A stretch of 64,000 nucleotides of DNA, taken from NCBI RefSeq assembly GCF_036634195.1, contig NZ_JAZIFY010000001.1, forward strand, positions 806,001 through 870,000. Direction: 5' to 3'. This document shows, in pieces, positions 34,339 to 41,948 of the stretch. Numbering within the stretch: the stretch's first letter is position 1; each line of letters begins with the position of its first letter. The translations under genes and the position numbers were made by a program. The notes beneath the pieces were generated by a model. The model made no database searches and had not been told where the DNA came from. It worked only from the letters and a program-made list of their open reading frames with translations. This DNA is from Streptomyces sp. P9-A4 (GTDB taxonomy: Bacteria > Actinomycetota > Actinomycetes > Streptomycetales > Streptomycetaceae).

Positions 34339-35496
34339 GTGGGGCGGCTGACCGGCGGGGATCCGTCTCTGCTGCGGCGGATCAACTCCGCGGTGGTACT
34401 CCATGCGCTGCGGGGCGCCGACGCGCCCACGCTCACGGACCTGACCCGGATCACCGGTCTGTCGCGGCCCACGGTCGAGGGTGTCGTCGAGGGGCTCATG
34501 GAGGGCGGTCTCGTCGTCGAGGCCGCGCCCGAGGAGGGCGAGGTCCGGCGCCAGGGGCGCCCGGCACGGAGGTTCCGCTTCCGCGCGGAGGCCGGTCATC
34601 TGCTGGGCATCGAGATCGGCCCGCACCGCGTGGCCGCGCTGCTGTCCGGTCTGGACGGGCGGATCATCGGCGCCGGTTCGCGCGAGGTGTCGGAGTCGGC
34701 GCCCGAGGAAGAGCGTCTGGACCGGGTGCGTACGGTCGTGGCCGACGTGCTGCGCAGGGCCGGGGTCGCCCGGTCCAATCTGCGGGCCGTCGGCGTCGGC
34801 ACCCCCGGCATCGTGGAGGCCGACGGCACGGTCCGGCTCGGCACGGCGCTGCCGGGCTGGACGGGTCTCGCGCTGGGCGAGCGGCTGCGGCGCTCGTTCC
34901 GGTGCCCGGTGATCGTGGAGAACGACGCCAACGCGGCGGCCGTCGCCGAGCACTGGAAGGGTGCCGCGACCGACTCCGACGACATCGTGTTCGTGCTCGC
35001 CGGGCTGAGCCCGGGGGCCGGTTCGCTGATCGGCGGCCGGCTGCACCGCGGTTTCGGCGGCGCCGCCGGTGAGATCGGCGCGCTGCACCTGCTCGGCCGG
35101 GGCGTCACCCCCGAGCATCTGCTCTCGACCACCGACGAGCCGCTGCACCCGCTGGACGAGCAGGCGGTCGCGGAGGTCTTCGCGCTGGCCAAGAAGGGCG
35201 ACGCGCGGGCCGAGGCGGCGGTGGAGCGGTTCATCCAGCGTCTGGTGCACGACGTGGCGGCGCTGGTCCTGGCGATCGACCCCGAGCTGGTGGTCGTCGG
35301 CGGCTGGGCGGCCGGTCTCGACGGCGTGCTCCAGCCGCTCCGGGAGGAGCTGGCACGGTTCTGCCTGCGGCCGCCGCGGGTGGTGCTGTCCCTGCTCGGC
35401 GAGGCCGCGGTGGGCACGGGTGCGCTGCGGCTCGCCCTCGACCACGTCGAGGAGCAGCTCTTCGCCGTCGACGGCACGGTGACGGCCCGCCGCTAG
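34339..35496 (+). CDS. ROK-family transcriptional regulator
   Basis: A 385-residue sugar-responsive regulator. The N-terminal winged helix (LLRRINSAVVLHALRGADAPTLTDLTRITGLSRPTVEGVVEGL) precedes a ROK/ASKHA domain (LLGIEIGPHRVAALLSGLDG, VGVGTPGIVEADG, VENDANAAAVAEHW, GAAGEIGALHLLGRG). The usual ROK zinc Cys residues are absent, which is common in regulators. GTG 34339 follows GGGAGGACACACT; GTG 34315 is an alternative. The TAG stop is the CTAG used by MITE copy 2. A GntR regulator lies beyond the element, but no transport genes are adjacent. Confidence 0.88.
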   Translation: MGRLTGGDPSLLRRINSAVVLHALRGADAPTLTDLTRITGLSRPTVEGVVEGLMEGGLVVEAAPEEGEVRRQGRPARRFRFRAEAGHLLGIEIGPHRVAALLSGLDGRIIGAGSREVSESAPEEERLDRVRTVVADVLRRAGVARSNLRAVGVGTPGIVEADGTVRLGTALPGWTGLALGERLRRSFRCPVIVENDANAAAVAEHWKGAATDSDDIVFVLAGLSPGAGSLIGGRLHRGFGGAAGEIGALHLLGRGVTPEHLLSTTDEPLHPLDEQAVAEVFALAKKGDARAEAAVERFIQRLVHDVAALVLAIDPELVVVGGWAAGLDGVLQPLREELARFCLRPPRVVLSLLGEAAVGTGALRLALDHVEEQLFAVDGTVTARR

Positions 35497-35670
35497 GGCC
35501 TGTCGTCAAACTCCCGCCTGCCCCGCGACGCCTGGCACGCGCTCTCGCCGCACCGGGCGAAAGCCCGAGTACGTCCAGTACGAGGGCTTCCGCCCGGCAC
35601 GCCGAGAGCACGCACCAGACGCCGCGGGGCCGCCCTTCGGGCGACGACGGGAGTGTGACGACAGGCCCTA
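35494..35670. mobile_element. 173-bp MITE-like element, full copy 2 (inverted relative to copy 1)
   Basis: Positions 35496-35668 lie between TA dinucleotides within CTAG. Left end GGGCCTGTCGTCAAACTCCC and right end GGGAGTGTGACGACAGGCCC differ at one arm position. The reverse complement matches the copy at 19914 with about three substitutions over 173 bp. The whole element is a long imperfect palindrome and encodes no transposase. The left TA is inside the TAG stop of the ROK gene. A 26-bp segment at the end of that gene (35469-35494) recurs at 35683-35708, just beyond the element. Confidence 0.88.
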
Positions 35671-35694
35671 GGGAACCCCTCGCGACGGCACGGT

Positions 35695-35733
35695 GACGGC
35701 CCGTCGCTGGGGGTTCCCCGGCGACGGGCCGTC
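35695..35733. terminator. Hairpin terminator between ROK and GntR genes
   Basis: GACGGCCCGTCGC (35695-35707) pairs perfectly with GCGACGGGCCGTC (35721-35733). The loop contains GGGGGTTCCCC, which could also pair with GGGAACCCC at 35671-35679, so two folds compete. Confidence 0.75.
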
Positions 35734-35752
35734 GGCCCGTGTTCGTGGGGTG

Positions 35753-36493
35753 TTACGAGGCCATGACCAGGTCGACCGAGTCGCCGAAGGTCAGGCGGCA
35801 GGTGTCGGCGCGGTAGGTCGCCACGGAGACGGCGGCGGTACGCCCTCCGGAGAGGTAGCGGGTCGTCACCACGAGAACGGGCGCGCCGGGCAGGCGGTCG
35901 AGTTCCTTGGCGTCGTCGGCGCGGGCGGAGCCCAGTTCCACGGAACGGTCCTGGCCGTCGAGCGCGAGGTGCTGGAGTTCGCGCAGCACGGCGCGGGCGC
36001 GGGCAGGTCCGGCGGGCGCGTCGATGGCGCTGAGGCCGGGCACGGAGCCGGCGGGCACGTACAGCAGCTCGGCGGCGACGGGCTGGCCCTGGCTGACGCG
36101 GAGGCGGCGGACGATGTGCACCCGCTCCTCGGCGCCGCTCTCCAGGACCCGCGCGACGGCGGCCGGGGCCGCGTCGGCGGCGGAGTCCAGGGGCTCCCAG
36201 ACCTCGTCGCCGACACCGGGCCAGGCGTGCTGGGTGGTGGAGACGTCGACGCCGACGCGCGGCGGGGCGACCGTGGTGCCGACGCCGCGGCGGCGCTGCA
36301 GCCGGCCTTCCAGCTCCAGCTGCTCCAGGGCCTGCCTGAGCGTGGCGCGGGCGACGCCGAAGCGGGCCGCCAGCTCGCGCTCGTTGGGCAGGATCTCCCC
36401 TACGGCGAAGTCCGAGTCGAGCGCTTCGCCGATCACTGTCTTGAGGTGCTGGTACTTCGGCTCCGGTACCGATGCCAGCTGCGTGGTCCCCAC
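35753..36493 (-). CDS. GntR/HutC-family transcriptional regulator
   Basis: A 246-residue regulator. The N-terminal winged helix is PKYQHLKTVIGEALDSDFAVGEILPNERELAARFGVARATLRQALEQLELEGRLQRRRGVGTTVA (about residues 10-75). The UTRA ligand domain covers about 95-240 (VHIVRRLRVSQGQPVAAELLYVPAG, VELGSARADDAKELDRLPGAPVLVVTTRY). GTG 36493 follows GGAGG with 8-nt spacing; a TTG at 36508 is upstream. A TTGGTC-aa-GACCAA palindrome about 100 bp upstream fits autoregulation. The ligand is unknown, possibly an amino sugar by analogy with DasR. Confidence 0.9.
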   Translation of the reverse strand: MGTTQLASVPEPKYQHLKTVIGEALDSDFAVGEILPNERELAARFGVARATLRQALEQLELEGRLQRRRGVGTTVAPPRVGVDVSTTQHAWPGVGDEVWEPLDSAADAAPAAVARVLESGAEERVHIVRRLRVSQGQPVAAELLYVPAGSVPGLSAIDAPAGPARARAVLRELQHLALDGQDRSVELGSARADDAKELDRLPGAPVLVVTTRYLSGGRTAAVSVATYRADTCRLTFGDSVDLVMAS

Positions 36494-36594
36494 CCTGATC
36501 CTCCGCAATTCGCCGTGTCCCGCGGCGTTTTTCCGCGCCCTTGTTTATTAAAGGTTCCTGCACTAACTCTGCGACCATAAGGCGAGCCACCCCC

Positions 36595-36608
36595 TTGGTC
36601 AAGACCAA
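36595..36608. promoter_or_regulatory. GntR-type operator palindrome
   Basis: TTGGTC-AA-GACCAA is a perfect inverted repeat whose half-sites match the TGGTC...GACCA pattern of HutC-type operators such as DasR sites. It lies upstream of the GntR gene start (36493). Confidence 0.6.
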
Positions 36609-36695
36609 TCCTCCGCCGAACGCCCCCGAATGTGACCCTCTGACCTAGATCGTTCACAGGACGTTCGCGCCCCCGTGCGCCCCGCGCAGCAAAAG

Positions 36696-36724
36696 GCCCC
36701 GCCTCCCGGGTTGGGAGACGGGGC
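36696..36724 (-). terminator. Intrinsic terminator of the ECF41 sigma gene
   Basis: Arms 36696-36707 and 36713-36724 form a 12-bp stem with one G-T pair. On the minus strand the stem is followed by CCTTTT (36691-36695 reversed), a U tract rare in this GC-rich genome. Confidence 0.8.
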
Positions 36725-36781
36725 GAGTTCCGGCCGATCGGCGTGATCTGATCGTTCGGAGGGGGTGAGGTGCGCGGTGCC

Positions 36782-37789
36782 TCAGAGTCCGGCGGCGCCT
36801 TCGGGATCCTCGGGACCGGCCAGGCCCTGGAGCTTGTCGGGGTTGCGGATCAGGTAGACGCACTGGATGCGGCCGTCGCGCACCTCGATCTGGACGAGGG
36901 TGTCGACCCGTCCGCCGTCGAGGGCGAGCAGGGCCGGGGCGCCGTTGATCTCGACGAAGCGCAGCTCGAAGCGCTCGTCCGCCTTGAACGAGGTGGCGGC
37001 GAGGAAGCGGCCCACCTTGTCGGCGCTCTCCACGATCCGCAGCGGCGTCTTGGCCTTGCCGCCCGCGTCGCCGACCAGGCGCACGTCCGGGGCGAGCAGG
37101 GCGAGGAGTCCGCCGAGGTCCCCGCCCGCCGCGGCGGCGAGGAAGCGTTCGGTGAGGTCACGGCGCTCGGCCGGGTCGACGTCGTAGCGGGGCCTGCCCT
37201 CGTCGACATGGCGCCGGGCGCGCCCGGCGAGCTGGCGCACGGCCGCCTCGGAGCGGTCGAGGGCGGTGGCGATCTCCGCGAACGGGAAGCCGAAGGCCTC
37301 GCGCAGCACGAACACGGCCCGCTCCAGCGGGGAGAGCGATTCGAGGACGACGAGGACGGCCAGCGAGACGGAGTCGGCGAGCAGGGCCCGCTCGGCGGTG
37401 TCGGGGACGGAGGGGCCGAAGTCGGTGACGACCGGCTCGGGCAGCCACGGGCCGACGTAGGACTCGCGGCGCACCTGCGCCTGCCGGAGGCGGTCGATGG
37501 CGAGCCGTGTGGTGATCCGTACGAGGAAGGCGCGGGGCTCGCGGACCTCGGCCCGGTCCTCGGCGGTCCAGCGCAGCCACGCCTCCTGGACGACGTCCTC
37601 CGCGTCGGCGGCGCGGCCGAGCATCCGGTAGGCGACGCCGAGGAGCATCGGGCGGTGCTCCTCGAAGAGTTCGGTCAGGGTGTCGGTCGGGATCTCGGTG
37701 TGCACCGGCCCATCCCAGCCCACCGGGGGCGTTGTGTCCAGGCCGGTCCCTCCAGTTGCGGGCGGGGGCTTGAACTCCAGGCTACTCAT
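36782..37789 (-). CDS. ECF41-type RNA polymerase sigma factor with SnoaL-like C-terminal domain
   Basis: A 335-residue sigma factor. Region 2 spans about residues 38-105 (ELFEEHRPMLLGVAYRMLGRAADAEDVVQEAWLRW). Region 4 covers about 140-195 (LSPLERAVFVLREAFGFPFAEIATALDRSEAAVRQL). A ~130-residue SnoaL/NTF2-like extension replaces a separate anti-sigma. The ECF41 linker motif appears as DAGGKAK (consensus DGGGK) and NPDKL is at the end (residues 315-319). The extension normally both restrains and activates the sigma. ATG 37789 is divergent from an alpha/beta hydrolase. Confidence 0.92.
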   Translation of the reverse strand: MSSLEFKPPPATGGTGLDTTPPVGWDGPVHTEIPTDTLTELFEEHRPMLLGVAYRMLGRAADAEDVVQEAWLRWTAEDRAEVREPRAFLVRITTRLAIDRLRQAQVRRESYVGPWLPEPVVTDFGPSVPDTAERALLADSVSLAVLVVLESLSPLERAVFVLREAFGFPFAEIATALDRSEAAVRQLAGRARRHVDEGRPRYDVDPAERRDLTERFLAAAAGGDLGGLLALLAPDVRLVGDAGGKAKTPLRIVESADKVGRFLAATSFKADERFELRFVEINGAPALLALDGGRVDTLVQIEVRDGRIQCVYLIRNPDKLQGLAGPEDPEGAAGL

Positions 37790-37841
37790 CGGTAATTCTC
37801 GTTGACCGGACGTCTGATGAGCTTCAGGACAGGGAGCCCGC

Positions 37842-38675
37842 ATGCCCGAACGGATCACGTTCCCGATCGAGACCCCGGCGGGCCCCCGCACGGCGTCCCT
37901 CATGTACGAACGCCGGGGCGCGGGCGAGCCGCTGCTGCTCCTGCACGGCATCGGGCACCACTGGCAGGCCTGGGAACCCGTCCTGGACATCCTGGCGGCC
38001 GACCGGGACGTGATCGCCGTGGACCTGCCCGGCTTCGGCGCCTCGGACGAGCTTCCGCCGGGCTGTCCGTACGACCTGTCCACGGTCGGGGGCGTGCTCG
38101 CCGCCTTCTGCGGGGCCGTCGGCGTCGAGCGCCCGCACGTGGCGGGGAACTCGCTCGGCGGACTGCTCGCCCTTCAGCTCGGCCGGGAGAAGCGGGTGCG
38201 CTCGGTCACCGCCCTCTCCCCCGCCGGGTTCTGGTCGGAGGGCGAGCGGCGGTACGCCTTCGCGACGCTGCGCGCGATGCGGGGCGCGGCCCGGTCGTTG
38301 CCCGTACCGGCGATCGAGCGGCTCTCCCGTACGTCCGCCGGGCGCACGGTGCTCACCAGCACCATCTACGCGCGCCCGGGGCGCCGTTCACCCGAGGCCG
38401 CCCGTGCCGAGACGCTCGCGCTGCGCGGAGCCACCGGGTTCCGGCAGACCCTGGCCGCCGGCGGGAACGTGCGGTTCCGTGAGGACGTCGCCTCGGTGCC
38501 GGTCACCGTGGCCTGGGGCAGCCGCGACCGGCTGCTCCTTCCCCGGCAGGGCGTCCGCGCCAAGCACACCATCCCCGGCGCCCGGCTCGTCAGGCTGCCC
38601 GGCTGCGGCCATGTGCCGATGAACGACGACCCGGCTCTCGTCGCGCGGGTGATCCTCGACGGGAGCGCCCGCTGA
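37842..38675 (+). CDS. Alpha/beta hydrolase
   Basis: A 277-residue cytoplasmic hydrolase. The oxyanion HGIG lies at about residue 37, the nucleophile is in VAGNSLGGLLALQL (Ser about residue 106), the acid is in WGSRDRLLLPRQG, and the His is in GCGHVPMNDDP. The fold is complete and the substrate unknown. It is divergent from the ECF41 sigma gene with 52 bp between starts, so it is a likely target. Its last 288 bp overlap the minus-strand exporter frame. Confidence 0.88.
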   Translation: MPERITFPIETPAGPRTASLMYERRGAGEPLLLLHGIGHHWQAWEPVLDILAADRDVIAVDLPGFGASDELPPGCPYDLSTVGGVLAAFCGAVGVERPHVAGNSLGGLLALQLGREKRVRSVTALSPAGFWSEGERRYAFATLRAMRGAARSLPVPAIERLSRTSAGRTVLTSTIYARPGRRSPEAARAETLALRGATGFRQTLAAGGNVRFREDVASVPVTVAWGSRDRLLLPRQGVRAKHTIPGARLVRLPGCGHVPMNDDPALVARVILDGSAR

Positions 38676-39554
38676 GGGGCGGCGTCGTGTGAAGAGGCCG
38701 GTGCCGACGGCGGCGCCGGCCCCCACGAGCAGGCTGCCGGCCGCCTGCGGGAGGCCGAAGGACCCGCCCCCGACCAGTACGGCGCTCAGGGCGGCGGCGA
38801 TCGGGATGGCCCCGGTGAAGAGGGTGGCCCGCTCCATGCCGACGCGCTGGACGCCCATGTAGAAGAGGACGAAGCCGACCACCGTGGCCAGGGCCGCCTG
38901 CCAGACCAGGGCGCCGGTCTCCACCGCCGTCGGCAGCCGGACGAAGCCGGCCCCGTCGACGACCAGCCCCACGAGCGCCGCCTCGACGGCGCCGACCCCG
39001 CAGACGGCGGCCGTGAGCAGCTTGGGCCCGAGCAGCCGGAGCACCGGGACGGCGAGGACCGTGAACCCGACCTCGCCCGCGAGCGCCGCCACCGACCATC
39101 CGATGCCCACCGGGTCCGTGCGCCCCCAGCCCTGTACGGCGAAGGCACCCGCGGCGACGAGGAGTGCGCCGTACAGCACGGCGGGGACGGGCCTGCGTCC
39201 CTCGGCCAGCGGGACCAGAACCGCGACGACGACCGGGGCGCAGCCGACCAGGACGCCGGGGACCGCAGGTTCGGCTGTCCGCTCGGCGGCGAGGACCGCC
39301 AGGTTGAAGCCGACCATGCCGACCGCCGCGAGTGCCGCGAGACGCACCCCGTGCCGGGCGGTCAGGGTCCGCAGCGGGGCGAGCCCGCCACGTCCGAGCA
39401 GGGGGATCAGGAGCAGGCAGGCGGCTCCGTAGCGCAGCGCCTGGCCGCCGGCGTACGGGTACGCGCCGAGCAGGCTGTTCGCGGTGAAGGAGGCGCCGAC
39501 GAGGGCGTAGGCGAGGGTCACGAGGAGGACCCCGCGCAGGGCGTTGGCGTTCAT
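38388..39554 (-). CDS. EamA/DMT-family transporter with read-through C-terminus
   Basis: The first ~290 residues form the ten-helix EamA drug/metabolite exporter fold, in two repeats (GVLLVTLAYALVGASFTANSLLG; GIGWSVAALAGEVGFTVLAVPVL; ERATLFTGAIPIAAALSAVLVGG). After LFTRRRPSAG the frame continues for another ~100 hydrophilic residues antisense to the hydrolase gene and ends at 38388. The natural stop just after the last helix appears lost, so the tail is probably not functional. Start ATG 39554. The exported compound is unknown. Confidence 0.82.
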   Translation of the reverse strand: MNANALRGVLLVTLAYALVGASFTANSLLGAYPYAGGQALRYGAACLLLIPLLGRGGLAPLRTLTARHGVRLAALAAVGMVGFNLAVLAAERTAEPAVPGVLVGCAPVVVAVLVPLAEGRRPVPAVLYGALLVAAGAFAVQGWGRTDPVGIGWSVAALAGEVGFTVLAVPVLRLLGPKLLTAAVCGVGAVEAALVGLVVDGAGFVRLPTAVETGALVWQAALATVVGFVLFYMGVQRVGMERATLFTGAIPIAAALSAVLVGGGSFGLPQAAGSLLVGAGAAVGTGLFTRRRPSAGAPVEDHPRDESRVVVHRHMAAAGQPDEPGAGDGVLGADALPGKEQPVAAAPGHGDRHRGDVLTEPHVPAGGQGLPEPGGSAQRERLGTGGLG

Positions 39555-39602
39555 GACTCCGACGCTAGGAAGCGCGGCGGCCCCGGTGAAGGTCCACTTC
39601 CG

Positions 39603-40625
39603 TCACGCCATCGGGGACCACTTCGGGCCGGGCCCGCCGGAGGTTCCGGGGTGGGTGGCGGGCGGGCGGGTGCGGGTGCGGAAGGTGCGGCGGTACGTGT
39701 CGGGGGGCACGCCCACGGTGCGGTTGAAGTGGCGTCGTAGTGTCGCGGCGGTGCCCATGCCGGTGGCGGCGGCGACGGACTCCACGCTGTCGTCGGTGGA
39801 CTCCAGCAGCTCCTGCGCGTGCCGGATGCGCTGGATCAGGAGCCACTGCAGCGGCGTGGTGCCGGTGACCGCCCGGAAGTGGCGGCCCAGGTGGCGCGAG
39901 CTCATCCGCGCCTGGCGGGCCAGGTCCTCCACGGTCAGCGGGCGGTCCAGCCGTTCGATCGCCCAGGGGAGGAGAGCGGCGAGCGGATGATCGTCCTGGA
40001 CGGGCACCGGTGCGGTGACGAACTGGGCCTGGCCGCCCGCGCGGTGCGGCGGTACGACCAGGCTGCGCGCGATCGTGTTGGCGACCGCGGAACCGTGGTC
40101 GAGGCGGACCAGGTGCAGGCACAGGTCCATCGCGGCGGCCTTGCCGGCGGAGGTGAGGACGCTGCCGTCGTCGACGTAGAGCACGTCCGGGTCGACCTCC
40201 ACCCGGGGATGACGGGCCGCCAGCGCCTCGGTGTGTGCCCAGTGCGTCGTCGCCCGCCGGCCGTCCAGGAGCCCGGCGGCGGCCAGTACGAACGCGCCCG
40301 TGCAGAGGGACGCCACCCGCGCGCCCGCCTCGTGGGCCGCGCGCACCGCGTCGACCAGTTCGCCGGGCGGATCCTCGTCGGCGTCGGCCAGCGCGGGGAC
40401 GATGACCGTGCCGGCGCGCGCCAGCCGTTCGAAGCCGCCGTCGGGGTCGAGCCGGAACCGTCCGACGCGCACCGCGTCCGCCCCGCAGAGGGCGACGTCG
40501 TACCAGGGGTCGGGTACCCCGGCCGGGGCGGTGCCGAAGACCTCGTACGCCACGGACAGTTCGAAGTGACGCATTCCCTCGGTGACGGCCAGCGCGACGG
40601 TGTTCACGTCCGGAATTGTACGCAC
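39603..40625 (-). CDS. GlxA-type AraC-family regulator (DJ-1/PfpI + AraC)
   Basis: A 340-residue regulator. A DJ-1/PfpI-like domain (residues 5-185: VIVPALADAD, RVASLCTGAFVLAAAGLLDGRRATTHWAH) has the Cys in the CTGAF elbow. An AraC double helix-turn-helix (about 210-310: LTVEDLARQARMSSRHLGRHFRAVTGTTPLQWLLIQRIRHAQELLEST, VAAATGMGTAATLRRHFNRTVGVPPDTYRRTF) follows. The start is GTG 40625 or GTG 40607; neither has a strong ribosome binding site. It is divergent from the oxidoreductase at 40719, a likely target. Confidence 0.9.
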   Translation of the reverse strand: MRTIPDVNTVALAVTEGMRHFELSVAYEVFGTAPAGVPDPWYDVALCGADAVRVGRFRLDPDGGFERLARAGTVIVPALADADEDPPGELVDAVRAAHEAGARVASLCTGAFVLAAAGLLDGRRATTHWAHTEALAARHPRVEVDPDVLYVDDGSVLTSAGKAAAMDLCLHLVRLDHGSAVANTIARSLVVPPHRAGGQAQFVTAPVPVQDDHPLAALLPWAIERLDRPLTVEDLARQARMSSRHLGRHFRAVTGTTPLQWLLIQRIRHAQELLESTDDSVESVAAATGMGTAATLRRHFNRTVGVPPDTYRRTFRTRTRPPATHPGTSGGPGPKWSPMA

Positions 40626-40718
40626 GAGGTCGTTCCGGACACTCGTACGGGACGGCCACCGGAGCCAGGATGGTCACGACGGATCGTTTCGGGAACAGCG
40701 CGAGTACAGGGAGAAGTC

Positions 40719-41750
40719 ATGGAATCGGGACGCACGGTGACGGTGTTCGGCGCCTATGGACACACCGGACGGTTCGTGGTCGCGGAGCTGCTCGACCGGG
40801 GGTTCGTCCCGGTCCTCTCCGGCCGGGACGCGGACCGGCTCCGGACCCTGGCGGCGGCCCGTCCGGGGCTCGACGTGCGACCGGCCTCGGTCGACGACCC
40901 GGCCTCGCTGGACCGCGCGCTGGCCGGTGCGGCGGCCGTGATCAACTGCGCGGGGCCCTTCGCCGCGACCGGCGCTCCCGTGATCGAGGCCGCGCTGCGC
41001 GCCGGGATCCCGTACGTGGACGTGGCGGCCGAGATCGAGGCCAACGCCGACACGTTCGCGACGTTCGGGGAACGGGCCCGCGCGGCGGGGACGGCGGTCG
41101 TCCCCGCGATGGCCTTCTACGGCGGCCTCGGCGACCTGCTCGCCACCGCGGCGATGGGCGACTGGACGTCGGCCGACGAGGCGCACGTCGCGTACGGGCT
41201 GAGCAGTTGGCACCCCACGGCCGGAACCCTCGCCGCGGGCAGGGTCTCCCGGGAGCGGCGCGACGGCCGCCACGTCCGCTACACCGGCGGGCGGCTCGAG
41301 TACCACGACGACGCGCTCTCGGTCCTGGAGTGGCCCTTCCCCGCGCCGATGGGCGCGCGGCCGGTCATCGGGGAGTTCACCATGGCCGACGTCGTGACCG
41401 TCCCCAGCCACCTGGCGATCCCCGAGGTGCGCACCTACATGGCCGTCGACGCGGCCCAGGACCTGTCGGCACCGGACGCGCCGGCGCCGGACGCGGTCGA
41501 CGGACGCGGCCGGTCCGCGCAGACCTTCCTCGTGGACGTCGTGGTGCGTTCCGGGGACGCGGAACGGCGGGCCGTCGCCACCGGGCAGGACATCTACGCC
41601 GTCACAGCGCCGCTCGCGGTGGAGGCGGTCGACCGGATCCTCACCGGGCGGACGAGGACGACCGGTGTCGCCTCGGCGGGCGAGATCTTCGACGCGCGGG
41701 ACTTCCTGCGGGCGCTGTCGGCCCACATCTCGGTGGAGATGAACCCGTAG
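40719..41750 (+). CDS. Saccharopine dehydrogenase-like NAD(P)-binding protein
   Basis: A 343-residue protein with the Rossmann loop VTVFGAYGHTGRFVVAEL (residues 7-24) and the family markers LSGRDADRLRTLAA, AVINCAGPFAATGAPVIEAALRAGIPYVDVAAE and VVPAMAFYGGLGDLLA. This is the trans-acting enoyl reductase/saccharopine dehydrogenase-like group; the substrate cannot be inferred. ATG 40719 follows AGGGAGAA. It is divergent from the GlxA-type regulator. Confidence 0.85.
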   Translation: MESGRTVTVFGAYGHTGRFVVAELLDRGFVPVLSGRDADRLRTLAAARPGLDVRPASVDDPASLDRALAGAAAVINCAGPFAATGAPVIEAALRAGIPYVDVAAEIEANADTFATFGERARAAGTAVVPAMAFYGGLGDLLATAAMGDWTSADEAHVAYGLSSWHPTAGTLAAGRVSRERRDGRHVRYTGGRLEYHDDALSVLEWPFPAPMGARPVIGEFTMADVVTVPSHLAIPEVRTYMAVDAAQDLSAPDAPAPDAVDGRGRSAQTFLVDVVVRSGDAERRAVATGQDIYAVTAPLAVEAVDRILTGRTRTTGVASAGEIFDARDFLRALSAHISVEMNP

Positions 41751-41767
41751 GGGCGGGTGGGGGCGGG

Positions 41768-41788
41768 GCTCCACGCGCGCGTGGGAGC
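41768..41788. terminator. Hairpin after the saccharopine dehydrogenase-like gene
   Basis: GCTCC-ACGCGCGCGT-GGGAGC forms a short GC-rich hairpin 18 bp after the stop. The CCACGCGCGCGTGG core recurs at 57840, and with one extra CG at 63586. Confidence 0.5.
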
Positions 41789-41948
41789 TGCCGCGGGGCC
41801 CTCCGCGCGTGTGTGCGGGCGGTGCGGGGCTCGCCGTCGGCGGAGGCGGCCCGTACGGTCCGCCCCTGTGCCCCGGGCCCGGCATCATGGTCCCCGGCCG
41901 GGAGGAACGAGCGGCCCCGGAGCGGTACGGGCGGGAGGGGCACGCGAG

